Below are positions 34,113 through 44,507 of a stretch of 64,000 nt of DNA, piece after piece. Every line of letters begins with the position of its first letter. The stretch's first letter is position 1. The translations under genes and the position numbers were made by a program. The DNA is from Oligoflexus sp. (GTDB lineage Bacteria > Bdellovibrionota_B > Oligoflexia > Oligoflexales > Oligoflexaceae): positions 1-64,000 of the forward strand of contig JACMPP010000114.1 of assembly GCA_014377445.1 (NCBI GenBank). The letters are read 5' to 3'. Under the pieces are notes generated by a model. That model saw only the letters and a list, made by a program, of their open reading frames with translations. It was not told the DNA's origin and searched no databases.

Positions 34113-35930
34113 TCAAGTCTTCTTGCGTCGTATCCAAGTAATGGCAACGGGTAAGGATAATATTAGCAAGAGGCTCGCAGACTGTCCACTTCCTCCGCCT
34201 GCATTCAAAACACCGCAAGATTTTCCAGATTTTTTATTGGCCGAACTTGATTTGGCTCGAGTCGCGGTGGTGCCGGTATTATAGAAGGTCGAAACGTTGG
34301 TTTGGGAGTTGGTGGAGGACGCGATCGAGTCGCAGGTCACATCCGACAGAAGCGTGCCGAGACCACGAACCTTGGCCCGGGCCAGGATTGTGGAGCAATA
34401 CTTATCCGCGTATTCCGCGTGATCGACGAGGAGCATACCGACGATGAGGTGCTTGTATCCGGAGTTGGAGACGAGAAGGTCGATCGATTTCAAAACGAGG
34501 TTGGTGACGTCGTTCTGAATGATCTTGTCTTTGGCGTGAAGATCCCAGAGGAGTCCTGAGACGAATTGTCCTCGCAAGTGGGCTTGATCCGGAAGATCAG
34601 CATCGCCGTAAGCGTAGGTGTTTTCAGCCGAACGAAGGCATTGTCTCGGAACCGCACAGACCTGAAGGCCGATGGGCGTGTCCGGACAAATGCTTTCACC
34701 GAGACAGGCGTTGCCGGTACGGGCAAAGGTGAAGAAGTCCGCAAGCGCTTCGTGGATAACCAAAGATTCGCCCCGAATATCCGTGACGGTATTGTACACC
34801 ACGTGGTGACCCAGCTCATGACTTACGACGTCGGCATCGGTACCAAGATTTTGCAAAACGTTGTTATCGCCATCACCGACGAGAATCATTGGGCTCGCGC
34901 CGCCGCTCGCCGGTTGATAGAGAGCATTGTTCACGTCGCCGCTGATTTTCGCGTGAGCGAGGAGTTTGATCTGGGCGGTGCCGAAGTTTTTGTAACCATG
35001 GCTTTGGAGCCACTCCAACGCGGTGTTGGTATGCGCGAAGATTGAGGCTTGCGTGAATTTATTCGAGCCGGCTGCATCGGCGGGATTGTAGTTGTAGACC
35101 CAGTTTGCTTCCTGGGCGAAGGCGTAGAGAGCTGTGCCATCGGTCGGCTTACAAATGACTTTGCTGGCGCTGGTTGGCAAACAGACTTGGAAATAGGGAT
35201 TGGCGAGGAAACCTGTTGCATCCATTTCACGCAATTCAACGGGAGCGGCTGCGCCATCGTTTTTGTTGGTCGGGTAGATGGTGGCTGTACCGGTGTTGTG
35301 AAAATGTTTTGGATCGAAACGATAGACTTCATTACCGTCCACGATCATTTCGTAGTTTAGACCATTCACGGCCAGAGTCATTTTCCAAACGGGTTTCAAA
35401 CCATCGCTCCAGATGCAGCGATCTTTGCTTTCGACATTGTAAGACGTTCCGAGACTGGCCATGAGCAAAGTCTCGCCCACGATCTTGGAAACTTGAGCTT
35501 CAGCAGCCCAATTCTTTTCGCTGAGGCTGGGTGCATTCGCATCGATATTCGGGATTTCTCCCATGACCGAGGTATAACCATCCATCGAGCGGTGAACTTT
35601 TACTTCGATGTCACAAAGTGGGACCTCGTCGAGGTCGAAGCCATAGGAAACGGATTCGATGTGACGATTTTGGAAAAGATTGAGCCCTTGGACATTCTTC
35701 TGACGCAAACGAAATCGCGAGCTTAAACCCGCATTTTGCACTTCGTCCGGACCCTGTTCTTCAAGAGGGCGTATAGAATCTCTAGCCATTACGCGGGCAT
35801 TGAGATTAAAGCTGTTTGCCTTGACCTGAAAGGGATGCGAGAGGACGGCACTGCGCCCCGCTTCGTCGGCCATCACTGGCGCGGAAACCGCAAAAAGACC
35901 AACAAATACGAGCTTTTTGGAATACATCAT
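34113..35930 (-). CDS. Exported gluzincin metallopeptidase (M4/M36-like) with C-terminal sorting-type tail
   Basis: VVSHELGHHVVYNTVTDIRGESLVIHEALADFF (HExxH-18-ExxxD); tail CGVLNAGGGSGQSASLLLILSLPVAITWIRRKKT. Start set at MMYSKKLVFVGLFAVSAPVMA. Confidence 0.85.
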   Translation of the reverse strand: MMYSKKLVFVGLFAVSAPVMADEAGRSAVLSHPFQVKANSFNLNARVMARDSIRPLEEQGPDEVQNAGLSSRFRLRQKNVQGLNLFQNRHIESVSYGFDLDEVPLCDIEVKVHRSMDGYTSVMGEIPNIDANAPSLSEKNWAAEAQVSKIVGETLLMASLGTSYNVESKDRCIWSDGLKPVWKMTLAVNGLNYEMIVDGNEVYRFDPKHFHNTGTATIYPTNKNDGAAAPVELREMDATGFLANPYFQVCLPTSASKVICKPTDGTALYAFAQEANWVYNYNPADAAGSNKFTQASIFAHTNTALEWLQSHGYKNFGTAQIKLLAHAKISGDVNNALYQPASGGASPMILVGDGDNNVLQNLGTDADVVSHELGHHVVYNTVTDIRGESLVIHEALADFFTFARTGNACLGESICPDTPIGLQVCAVPRQCLRSAENTYAYGDADLPDQAHLRGQFVSGLLWDLHAKDKIIQNDVTNLVLKSIDLLVSNSGYKHLIVGMLLVDHAEYADKYCSTILARAKVRGLGTLLSDVTCDSIASSTNSQTNVSTFYNTGTTATRAKSSSANKKSGKSCGVLNAGGGSGQSASLLLILSLPVAITWIRRKKT

Positions 35931-36035
35931 GCGTGCCCATCCCATCAGATTCCGGATCCATGCTTGGATCTCGGGAACGTCCAGAGTCAATCGGCGCAAC
36001 TGCGGAAAAGCTTTAGGATTGTGACAATTTGCAAC

Positions 36036-36070
36036 AAAAAAGGCACCCTACTGAGGTGCCTTTCAAAAGC
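36036..36070. terminator. Bidirectional terminator-like hairpin
   Basis: aaaaaaggcaccctactgaggtgccttt. Confidence 0.65.
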
Positions 36071-36088
36071 GGAACTCGAATTAGTGAA

Positions 36089-36508
36089 TTAGTGGGTTTC
36101 GCCTTTGACGAAACGCCCTCTAAGAACTACGAGCCGTTCTGATAGGACAGTTAGTGCCTCGCGGAGGATTTCGGTTTCCCAGGTATCGCCTTTTACGTGT
36201 TGCTGGAGTTCTGTCAGCCAGCTCTGCAGGTCGTCGATGAAGACCGTACGGTCTTCTTTGATAGAGTGATCCATGGCTCGGTTGAGGTAACCAAGCCAGG
36301 ACTTGTCGTCATCTTCGAGGAGATTGATCAGGTTATTCAGACGAACTGTTGCGTCTTTTTCTTCCCAGCCTCCGGCGATGCGGAAGGGGTATTGGTCTCG
36401 ATCGACTTTATGCAGCCAAAGTCTAGAACGCCCGCCTAGATCTACGACTCGAAAGTCAGTAGGTGATGCCCCATGAAAACCATCGGGTCTTTTCCAGATT
36501 AAATGCAT
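36089..36508 (-). CDS. Hypothetical protein
   Basis: MHLIWKRPDGFHGASPTDFRVVDLGGRSRLWLHKVDRDQYPF...; charged, cytosolic. Confidence 0.65.
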   Translation of the reverse strand: MHLIWKRPDGFHGASPTDFRVVDLGGRSRLWLHKVDRDQYPFRIAGGWEEKDATVRLNNLINLLEDDDKSWLGYLNRAMDHSIKEDRTVFIDDLQSWLTELQQHVKGDTWETEILREALTVLSERLVVLRGRFVKGETH

Positions 36509-36659
36509 GCTGCCTTCTCCCAAGTCACGTTCACGGGACGATCGGGATCTTAGCAGAAGAAAAATTCCAATTCTATGGGCATGTGTAAGGAAATACTAAG
36601 AAGCAAAAGGGGTGAAGAGCCAAGCATTTGCGGCTTACTCTTCACATGAGTCCCTATGC

Positions 36660-37109
36660 TTAAGCTGACCTGTTTGAGGCTTTTCCTAGGGGGCTTGGCT
36701 TATTGTAACGGTCGACAAAATCTTGAAGGACTACCCTTTGTTCCTGGGTGAATTCTTCAAATTGGACGCCCATGCCTGCTGTGAGATTCTTTTCTGCAAT
36801 AGCCGCTTGAACCCAAATGACTCGGCCCTTTGCTTCAAGTGTCTCTTTGGAATCAGGCAAAGTAAATGTAAGTTCAACGACACTGCCATGACTTAAAGGC
36901 TTAGTCGTTTCGATAAAGACACCACCGGTCCCTAAGTCCCGGCAGAAGTCGAAAAGGTAGTTTCCACCGGATCGGTAGTCTACGAGCAACTGGACTGGCA
37001 CTCTTTGATGATCACGACCATCCTCTCGCAACGACTTATCGACCTCAGAATTGGCTGACTTAGCTTTTTCATCCGGTGCTTTCTTGGATTTGATTGATTT
37101 CGTAGCCAT
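36660..37109 (-). CDS. PilZ domain protein
   Basis: RVPVQLLVDYRSGGNYLFDFCRDLGTGGVFIETTKPLSHGSVVELTFTLP. Confidence 0.88.
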   Translation of the reverse strand: MATKSIKSKKAPDEKAKSANSEVDKSLREDGRDHQRVPVQLLVDYRSGGNYLFDFCRDLGTGGVFIETTKPLSHGSVVELTFTLPDSKETLEAKGRVIWVQAAIAEKNLTAGMGVQFEEFTQEQRVVLQDFVDRYNKPSPLGKASNRSA

Positions 37110-37138
37110 GTTTCATCACCTCATCTCAACTCGGGTAC

Positions 37139-38167
37139 TCAATTTTTCTGGGGAGCCTGGATCAACTGCTTAACAAAGCGATTATGCTCTGCAAGTGTAC
37201 GCGAAAAATTGTGATAACTCGATCCATCATTTTTCAGTACGTAGAACTGATAACCCTCTTTAGTCGGCGTTAAAACCGCTTCCAAAGCCTTCATTGAAAT
37301 CGCCCCAATCGGGCCCGGAGGAAGGCCTCTGTGCAGTCGACCGTTATAGAGATTCTTAGGGTCCTTCAGGTGTTTCCAGGTAATATCGCCCTTATAATCC
37401 TCAATCCCGTAGATCAAGGCTGCGTCGATACCAAGGGTTTCATTGGCGTTCAAACGGTTCCAAATGACCTCGGACACCATCGACATTTCTTCGTCATGCA
37501 AAGTTTCTTTTTCGATGAGAGATGCAAAGATGATGGCTTTGCGGAGGTCAAGACCGACCGCGAGGAGTCTTTGTTCGATTCCTACGGGGATATTTTTGAA
37601 AAAAGTCTGCAGCATCTTTTCGAAGACGGCTACAGCTATCGGCATTTTTTCGAAGCTATACGTCGCTGGAAAGATAAAGCCTTCGACGTTGTCGCCTTTT
37701 ATATTATATTTTTTTAGCAGTCCTTTGTCTTTAGCGATCGACCACAAATCGACCTTTGTCCCGACTTTACGAGCTTCCAGGCGATCGACGACCTGCTTGA
37801 GAGTGAAACCTTCGGGAATTACGAATTGCAGTTCGAAAGGTTCGTAGGTCTTACCGCTCTGGATAATTTCAAGGACGCCTTCCGGAGAAACGCTTCCTTC
37901 AAACTTATACTGGCCGGCCTGAAACTTGGAATAATCCTTAAAGAAACGAGTCCAAAGTCGAAAACGCCAGGCACTGTCGATAACGCCGGCTTGTTCGAGG
38001 TCCTTGGAGAAATCCTGAAGCCTCACACCCTTGGGAAGTTTCACGATTGCTGGAGCGCTGATGCTGTGACTTGTCATCGACCATTCCGGTAAATGAAAAT
38101 TCAACCAAACGCCCAGGCCGGCACCTGCGAGCAAAGTAACGAGGAATAATTTGGCGAGACTCTTCAT
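37139..38167 (-). CDS. mltG: Endolytic transglycosylase MltG
   Basis: FVIPEGFTLKQV, EGFIFPATYSF, FASLIEKET, YNGRLHRGLPPGPIGAISMKALEAVLTP. Confidence 0.95.
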   Translation of the reverse strand: MKSLAKLFLVTLLAGAGLGVWLNFHLPEWSMTSHSISAPAIVKLPKGVRLQDFSKDLEQAGVIDSAWRFRLWTRFFKDYSKFQAGQYKFEGSVSPEGVLEIIQSGKTYEPFELQFVIPEGFTLKQVVDRLEARKVGTKVDLWSIAKDKGLLKKYNIKGDNVEGFIFPATYSFEKMPIAVAVFEKMLQTFFKNIPVGIEQRLLAVGLDLRKAIIFASLIEKETLHDEEMSMVSEVIWNRLNANETLGIDAALIYGIEDYKGDITWKHLKDPKNLYNGRLHRGLPPGPIGAISMKALEAVLTPTKEGYQFYVLKNDGSSYHNFSRTLAEHNRFVKQLIQAPQKN

Positions 38168-38270
38168 CCAGGCCCTTCCTTAGTACCTATCCATCATAAC
38201 ACAGCCCCTCCGTGCTTGGGGGGCTCCTAGGACTTATCTCGACTCGTTTGCGAGATCTATGAAGAAAGCC

Positions 38271-38298
38271 TTGAATCTTTTCTTTCTGACCCTATAAT
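38271..38298 (+). promoter_or_regulatory. Putative sigma70 promoter for rnc
   Basis: TTGAAT-16 nt-TATAAT upstream of rnc. Confidence 0.55.
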
Positions 38299-38351
38299 GA
38301 CGCGCACCAACGTCCCCCGCCGCCTCTTGGCCTATTAGGAGCCCCAGTACC

Positions 38352-39149
38352 TTGGAAAGTCATGATATTTTTGAATTAGTTCGCGAAGGCTTTCCGCATC
38401 AGATCCGTTCCATGGAACAGCTCTGCACACGAGTGGCTTATCGCTTCAACGATCAATCTCTCCTTTTGGAATCACTGACGCACAGTTCGGCTGCCCGTTA
38501 TGTCCAAAAGAAGAATCAACAGCCCATACCGATGCCCTGGAACGAGCGTCTCGAGTTTCTGGGTGACTCTGTCCTTAGTCTGGTTCTGAGTTCTCTCCTT
38601 TTGCAGAGACCTGAGAAGTTCCCTGAGGGTCAGCTATCCAAGATACGCGCTTCGCTTGTCAACGAGCACACACTCGCGCGTATCAGCCAAGGCATCGACA
38701 TCGGATCGTGCCTGCTGCTCGGCCCGGGCGAAGAGCGCGCCGGTGGTCGCAACAAAGATTCAGTTCTCGCGGACGCACTGGAAGCGTTTTTCGGCGCCAT
38801 CTATATTGACGCTGGTCTTGAAGGAGCGAAGAGAGTTATTCTCGCTCTTTACAAAGACATCCTGACATCTTCCTTGACAGATCTGACGCAACAAGACTAC
38901 AAATCTCGGCTACAGGAGCTTACTCAGGGAGCTTTCAAGGAAGCGCCCATGTATAAGGTCATCAAACGAGAGGGGCCGGATCACCAACTCGACTTTTCTG
39001 TAGAGGTCGTCTTTCGCGGTCAAACTCTCGGTACAGGACACGGGCCTTCCAAAAAAACCGCTTCGCAAGATGCCGCAAAAATGGCCCTCGCCACCTGGCA
39101 ACAGATGGAAGAATCAGGATATCAGGGTATTTCTAAAGAGTTGCCTTGA
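38352..39149 (+). CDS. rnc: Ribonuclease III
   Basis: NERLEFLGDSVL signature; dsRBD TLGTGHGPSKKTASQDAAKMAL. Confidence 0.96.
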   Translation: MESHDIFELVREGFPHQIRSMEQLCTRVAYRFNDQSLLLESLTHSSAARYVQKKNQQPIPMPWNERLEFLGDSVLSLVLSSLLLQRPEKFPEGQLSKIRASLVNEHTLARISQGIDIGSCLLLGPGEERAGGRNKDSVLADALEAFFGAIYIDAGLEGAKRVILALYKDILTSSLTDLTQQDYKSRLQELTQGAFKEAPMYKVIKREGPDHQLDFSVEVVFRGQTLGTGHGPSKKTASQDAAKMALATWQQMEESGYQGISKELP

Positions 39150-39215
39150 AGCCGCCTCTAAGGGTTAGCTTCACAGTTCGTACGAGATACTCGCAACAGC
39201 TCAAAGGGGTTTCCC

Positions 39216-40637
39216 ATGATCGCAGGGATCGTCGCCATTATTGGTCGACCAAACGTCGGTAAATCAACGCTTTTCAACCGCATGACACGCAGTTCAAAAG
39301 CGATCGTAGATGATAGACCAGGCGTCACACGTGACCGTCTGTTTGGTACTGTTACTTCCGTCGAAGATGATGAAGCAGGATTTCTCCTCATCGACACCGG
39401 TGGTTTTGAAACCAAAGATCTTTATTACCAACCGTTTTCCAAAAACATCGTCTGGGAACAAACCCAGCAGGCCATCACCGACGCTGACGTGGTGTTGATG
39501 GTTCTCGATGGCAAAACGGGCATTCACCCTCACGACTTTCAGCTCGTGACCTATCTCAAAGAAAACGGTAAAAACGTTATCTATGTCGTCAACAAAATGG
39601 ACGGCAAAGAGCACGAATCCAACGCTCTCGAGTTCTATGAACTCGGCATCGAGAAGATGACTCACGTGAGTGCCGCCCACAACCGCGGTGTCTGGGATCT
39701 CTGTGCAGAAATCGAAAGTAACCTCAAAAGTAAAACCGATCTGAAGTCACACAAAGCCGAATACGCTGGCGCGGCCCGCATCGCTTTGATCGGTCGCCCG
39801 AACGCCGGTAAATCATCGATCCTCAACCGCCTCTGCGGCGAAGAGCGATCGCTCGTGAGTGAAATCGCCGGTACCACACGTGATACCGTCGACACCCACA
39901 TGATCTTCAACAAGAAACCTTATATTCTTCTCGATACCGCCGGTGTGCGCCGTCGCAAGAAGATCTTCGACAAAATCGAGGGTCTGAGCGTCATGCGCAG
40001 TCTTCGTACGATCGAAGATGCCGACGTCGTGGTCTTGGTCATGGCGGCCGATGAAGGCCTGTCGGATCAGGATGCGCGCCTGGCTTCGCTGGCTCTATCC
40101 CAGTTCAAGCCGCTTTTGATCGTCGTGAATAAGTGGGATCTTTTCCCGAACAAGGAAACAAACTCAGCACGCGATTACGCACTCGACATCCAAGAGAAGC
40201 TTCGCGATGCGGCCTTCATTCCGATCATCTTCGCCTCCTGCCTTGAGAATCAGCGTATTCACAAGATCATGACTGCGGTCGAAGAACTCTACGAGAGCTA
40301 CGAGAAACGCGTCAGCACAGGTAAAGTCAACGAAGCTCTGCAAAGAGCGGTTTTGGCCCACACCCCGGCGATTCTCAAACGCTACTCGAAGCGCGTGAAG
40401 TTTTACTTCGCCACCCAGGTCAGCTCCAAGCCGCCGACTATCGTCATCAAGTGTAACGTGGCCGAAGAGATCCAGGAGTCGTACAAACGCTTCCTGGTCA
40501 AACGTCTCCGCACGGATCTCGAATACGGTAACATTCCGATTCGGGTCTTCTTCCGAGCCAAATCCGACGACAACTCTCGCCCGGATCGACTGGATCTGAA
40601 GGTGGACGCTGAGCTTAGCGCAGGCATGGACGCTTAA
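39216..40637 (+). CDS. der: Ribosome biogenesis GTPase Der (EngA)
   Basis: Two G domains: [15 protein letters not shown] and [18 protein letters not shown] and NKWD. Confidence 0.97.
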   Translation: MIAGIVAIIGRPNVGKSTLFNRMTRSSKAIVDDRPGVTRDRLFGTVTSVEDDEAGFLLIDTGGFETKDLYYQPFSKNIVWEQTQQAITDADVVLMVLDGKTGIHPHDFQLVTYLKENGKNVIYVVNKMDGKEHESNALEFYELGIEKMTHVSAAHNRGVWDLCAEIESNLKSKTDLKSHKAEYAGAARIALIGRPNAGKSSILNRLCGEERSLVSEIAGTTRDTVDTHMIFNKKPYILLDTAGVRRRKKIFDKIEGLSVMRSLRTIEDADVVVLVMAADEGLSDQDARLASLALSQFKPLLIVVNKWDLFPNKETNSARDYALDIQEKLRDAAFIPIIFASCLENQRIHKIMTAVEELYESYEKRVSTGKVNEALQRAVLAHTPAILKRYSKRVKFYFATQVSSKPPTIVIKCNVAEEIQESYKRFLVKRLRTDLEYGNIPIRVFFRAKSDDNSRPDRLDLKVDAELSAGMDA

Positions 40638-40655
40638 GACTTTCCAGAACATACA

Positions 40656-40689
40656 AAAGCCGTTGTCTTCAGGGACAACGGCTTTTTTT
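40656..40689 (+). terminator. Terminator after der
   Basis: aaagccgttgtcttcagggacaacggcttttttt. Confidence 0.9.
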
Positions 40690-40706
40690 ATTTTGTAAGA
40701 CTTATC

Positions 40707-41075
40707 TTAGGCCCGGCAAGAACTCTGATCTTTGAGAATCAGGGGTTTGAGCTTGTCCTCAAGACCTATCCAACTGTCGATCAACATTTTCTCCAGCCCA
40801 TCTTCTTCCATCGTTTCTTTGAGAAGCATACGACGTCTAGCAAAATGAGGGGGCCTTATCGGCAATGGATCATGGACATTCGTCAGGGCGCGCCCTTGGT
40901 AGCCCGAAGGTCCACCCAGCATAGCCGTTGTGAAAGCCAGTTGATGCTTGAGAAGCTCGTCATGGTTTTTTTCGAAAAAGAAGTGACCGATCATCACATC
41001 TTCGAAACAACGCTGATAGAAGAGACTTAGGATCTTCGCGATTCGCTCAGCGCCAATTTCTTCGTAAAGTGACAT
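40707..41075 (-). CDS. Truncated hemoglobin (group I-like)
   Basis: SLYEEIGAERIAKILSLFYQR...LLKHQLAFTTAMLGGPSGYQGRALTNVH. Confidence 0.85.
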   Translation of the reverse strand: MSLYEEIGAERIAKILSLFYQRCFEDVMIGHFFFEKNHDELLKHQLAFTTAMLGGPSGYQGRALTNVHDPLPIRPPHFARRRMLLKETMEEDGLEKMLIDSWIGLEDKLKPLILKDQSSCRA

Positions 41076-41104
41076 GGACAGTCTCCCAGAAGTGGGAGCA
41101 CAGT

Positions 41105-41698
41105 TTACTGCGCGCCCGGGGTCTCGCGACGTGCAATGTTACCTTTTTCAGCGCCGGGGAGCGAGTCAATTTCAACTAACAATTGAGGGAAACCCTGCTT
41201 ATTGTTGAAATTCTGCTTGCCCTTGGCCTGCAGGGTATAGAGCTTCTTGGCGCCATCCAGCTTGCCTTTGATATCCATGCTGCCAACCGATTCTTCAAGC
41301 TCCTGGCCTTCACCGTACCGCTTGTAGAAATGGACCTGAATCGTCCACTCTTTGGCATCATGCTCCCATTTCACGGGTACGGTCTCAACATGGTAGTCAG
41401 ACACGTAGAAGTGGTTGGTGCGATCGATGGTCGCTTTGAAGTTGTAGCGAATGGGCAGGAGAGGCTTGTGCTCGATTCGACGAACGCCCTCTTGATTCTT
41501 CACCATGATTTGTTCGAAGAGGGTCATCCGCAGGGGCACACGCACCCGAACGGCATCATCTTCGGCTCTGACGTCAGTCAGTGAAGAATCCCCTGTAACG
41601 AAACCAGAAATATTACCTTTTTCGACGGCCATCAATGGAAATGCTGCGAAGCTTCCAAAGACTAGAATTGCTTTTAGCAAAGTGAATACCATACGCAT
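41105..41698 (-). CDS. Exported hypothetical protein
   Basis: Signal peptide MVFTLLKAILVFGSFAAFPLMAVE. Confidence 0.75.
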   Translation of the reverse strand: MRMVFTLLKAILVFGSFAAFPLMAVEKGNISGFVTGDSSLTDVRAEDDAVRVRVPLRMTLFEQIMVKNQEGVRRIEHKPLLPIRYNFKATIDRTNHFYVSDYHVETVPVKWEHDAKEWTIQVHFYKRYGEGQELEESVGSMDIKGKLDGAKKLYTLQAKGKQNFNNKQGFPQLLVEIDSLPGAEKGNIARRETPGAQ

Positions 41699-41841
41699 GC
41701 CTTTACCTTGTCTTCAGTCGGGTCTAAGATAGTTAGAATGTCTTGCTCTACAAAGATTATACTATAGATTGTTTGCGGAGACTGCCCCCCTCAGGCTTTT
41801 TGCTTGAGGTCAACTTGCAATTATTCCTTGGGTCATAAGAT

Positions 41842-43269
41842 ATGCGCGCAAGATCTCTCCTGCTCATCATTCCAGCGATCTGGATCTCCGTAACGACATT
41901 CACCGAAGTGTCGGGCCATCCCTGGAGTAGCAACAGCGTAACTGTCCATCGTCTTGGGACTTGGATCGAACGTTTTCAAAAAGATCAAAATCGCCTCCCG
42001 GCAAATCTTGCCGAGGTGAGGGCTTACGCTTACACCTTTGGTTCCGTTCCGGAGCTTTATGATAGTTACGGAGCCCGCCTTTCCTATCAACCCCTGACCG
42101 AAGACGCCTTTATCGTAAAATCATTTGGCCGCGACACAACCGAGAACACAGTTTTTAGAACCCATGACGAGAGCTATAGTCACGGGCTGATCTCTCCTCC
42201 TCTGGGCGTCAAAGGCATCATCCTCAACGAAAGTCGCCTCAACTTCTTTCAAAGCTCATTTCTGGAAGGTCAGATATCGCCGCGCGGTCCGCTCGTCGCC
42301 TCTATTCGCACACGCTTTCGCGGGGACAGCAAACGCCTCCTCATCCAGAGTCAGGAAGATTCCCAATTCTTCATGAGTTCGGTCCATGACACGGTCGACG
42401 AATTCCTTTGGCTGCCGGGTGGCTATGAAATCATGTTCACGGCCCAAGGCTCGAAGCGCTACGAAGATGGCATCTACTACTGGGACCTGCGCAGTAACGT
42501 GGTCAAAAATCTTCTTCCTGATCTCCAAAAGAAATTCTTTCCCGATGCCGAAGACGACCGCAAAATGCTCTTGTCTCTGTCGCACAGCAGCGCGAGTCCT
42601 GATTTCGTATATTTCTTTGCGATCTATGCGCCCGTCAATAGCGTGATGGATCCCAAGGAATTCTATCGCTACCACAATTTCTATGCTTTTAATCCAGCCA
42701 ATAAGTTTGTGGCGGAGCGCGTCACGGCCGATAAAGATTTTTCTATATTTGAATATCCGGTTCAGCACAAAAGTCTCATCGATCAAAGCTCGATGACGCA
42801 GGCCACGGCCGCTCAAAAAGATTGGGCTTTGCTGAGCTTAAGCGAGGGGAAACAGGAGCTGCTGGAAAAATGGCAGAACTTTTGTTCGAATCACGCCGAC
42901 AGCCCGCAATTGCCTTATGCCTTGTGGTGGCTCGCAAGCATCTATAATGACACCTATCGCGAAATTCTCATTCAGCAACCCGAAAAAGCGCGAACTTTAC
43001 GTAATTTCGGTCTTGAGATTGCGGATGCGCTGAGCCTGTTGCCGAGCGCTCCTCCTTATCTGCGGGCGTTTGCCGAACATCTTAAAAAAAATCTTCTTCT
43101 TTCAAAACCTGCGGACTACAATGTGGTCTCGGTGAATTCTGACGACGTGGAAAACGTTGAGACAGAGGCTGAAACGGAGTCTGAGCCTAAGGTTGGAGCG
43201 AAAGTTCACAACTCAGGTAAAGAAGCAGATAAAGATAAAGATAAAGATAAAGAAGAAATTAAGGATTAG
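41842..43269 (+). CDS. Hypothetical protein, probably exported, with K/D-rich C-terminal tail
   Basis: Hydrophobic N-terminus MRARSLLLIIPAIWISVTTF; tail KEADKDKDKDKEEIKD. Confidence 0.8.
   Translation: MRARSLLLIIPAIWISVTTFTEVSGHPWSSNSVTVHRLGTWIERFQKDQNRLPANLAEVRAYAYTFGSVPELYDSYGARLSYQPLTEDAFIVKSFGRDTTENTVFRTHDESYSHGLISPPLGVKGIILNESRLNFFQSSFLEGQISPRGPLVASIRTRFRGDSKRLLIQSQEDSQFFMSSVHDTVDEFLWLPGGYEIMFTAQGSKRYEDGIYYWDLRSNVVKNLLPDLQKKFFPDAEDDRKMLLSLSHSSASPDFVYFFAIYAPVNSVMDPKEFYRYHNFYAFNPANKFVAERVTADKDFSIFEYPVQHKSLIDQSSMTQATAAQKDWALLSLSEGKQELLEKWQNFCSNHADSPQLPYALWWLASIYNDTYREILIQQPEKARTLRNFGLEIADALSLLPSAPPYLRAFAEHLKKNLLLSKPADYNVVSVNSDDVENVETEAETESEPKVGAKVHNSGKEADKDKDKDKEEIKD
43228..43251 (+). repeat. 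GATAAA hexanucleotide repeat x4
   Basis: gataaagataaagataaagataaa in frame, encodes DK dipeptides. Confidence 0.95.
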
Positions 43270-43318
43270 GATATATCGCTCAACTGCAAGCGATATGACC
43301 CATGAGAGGACTGTGCAA

Positions 43319-44434
43319 ATGATGAGTACGCCCCAGCTTTTACCGTCCAACGTGTATGCAATCATACTCGCGGGAGGGAGTGGAACTCGCTTTTGGCCAA
43401 AATCTCGCCACAATCGACCCAAACAACTTTGTCAGATCGGCGACAGCGACTGGACGATGATAGAGCTGACGTTACGTCGCCTCGATGGACTGGTTCCTCC
43501 CGAACGTAGAATCATCGTGACTCACATCGATCAGCTAGAAGCCACTCGCGCCATTACCAAGAGTCTTTGCGGCCATTTTCTGGCCGAACCTTGCGCGAAG
43601 AATACGGCCAACGCTCTGGCTTTGGCTGCCCTTGAAGTCGAAACGATGGCGAAGCGTGATGGTGTCGCCGAACCTATTATTCTCTCGCTGCATGCCGATG
43701 CCCTCATCAAGCGTATCGACGTGTTCAATGAGACGATTCAGTCCATGATCGCTTCTGCCCAAAAAGATCATCTGACCTTGCTCGGAATCACGCCGGAATA
43801 TCCGGAAACAGGCTATGGTTACATCGAGAAAGGCCCTACCTTACCGGGCTTGAGCCTGACGTACAAAGTCAGCAGTTTCCGCGAAAAACCGGATGCGAAG
43901 CTTGCTGCACAATATATTGAAACCAAGCGTTTTCTCTGGAACTCCGGAATCTTTGCCTGGAAGGTTTCGACCATCCTGGGCGAGTTGAAGATCTTCGTTC
44001 CCGAGTCCGTTTCGGCATTGGTCCAGGCCCTTGGCACACGCAAGAGTTTCCAGGACCTCTCGGCCTCTGACTTTGCAAGCGTCTACAACAGCCTCCAGTC
44101 GATCGCAATCGATCTAGCTGTCCTGGAGAAGAGCCAGAAAGTTTCGGTCGTGGAAGCCGATATTGGCTGGAAGGATGTTGGGAGTTGGGATGCACTCACG
44201 CAAAACTTCAGCACGGATGACCAAGGCAATCTATTCTATGGTGAAGTTATCAATATCGATTCGACTGGAACAACGGTTGATAGCGACGCCAAAGTATTAG
44301 CCTGTATCGGTTTGAAGGATATGATTGTGGTTTGCTCGGAAGGCGCGATATTAGTTTGTCCGCGGGACAGAGCCCAGGATGTGAAGTTTATCGTCGAAAA
44401 TTTGAAAAAGCGTGGCAGGACCGAGCTAATCTAA
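43319..44434 (+). CDS. manC: Mannose-1-phosphate guanylyltransferase
   Basis: YAIILAGGSGTRFWPKSRHNRPKQL; FREKPDAKLAAQYIETKRFLWNSGIFAW. Start could be 43295. Confidence 0.93.
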   Translation: MMSTPQLLPSNVYAIILAGGSGTRFWPKSRHNRPKQLCQIGDSDWTMIELTLRRLDGLVPPERRIIVTHIDQLEATRAITKSLCGHFLAEPCAKNTANALALAALEVETMAKRDGVAEPIILSLHADALIKRIDVFNETIQSMIASAQKDHLTLLGITPEYPETGYGYIEKGPTLPGLSLTYKVSSFREKPDAKLAAQYIETKRFLWNSGIFAWKVSTILGELKIFVPESVSALVQALGTRKSFQDLSASDFASVYNSLQSIAIDLAVLEKSQKVSVVEADIGWKDVGSWDALTQNFSTDDQGNLFYGEVINIDSTGTTVDSDAKVLACIGLKDMIVVCSEGAILVCPRDRAQDVKFIVENLKKRGRTELI

Positions 44435-44450
44435 TCGGTTTGAATCTATG

Positions 44451-44489
44451 AAAAAAGCGATCCCAGCCTGAGGCCCGGATCGCTTTTTT
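44451..44489. terminator. Bidirectional terminator
   Basis: aaaaaagcgatcc-cagcctgaggccc-ggatcgctttttt. Confidence 0.9.
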
Positions 44490-44507
44490 GATTTGCCCTT
44501 TAAAGTC

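Noticed and set aside
38200-38235. cccctccgtgcttggggggc hairpin as rnc upstream terminator
   Set aside because: Stem is imperfect and lacks a T-tract in either direction.
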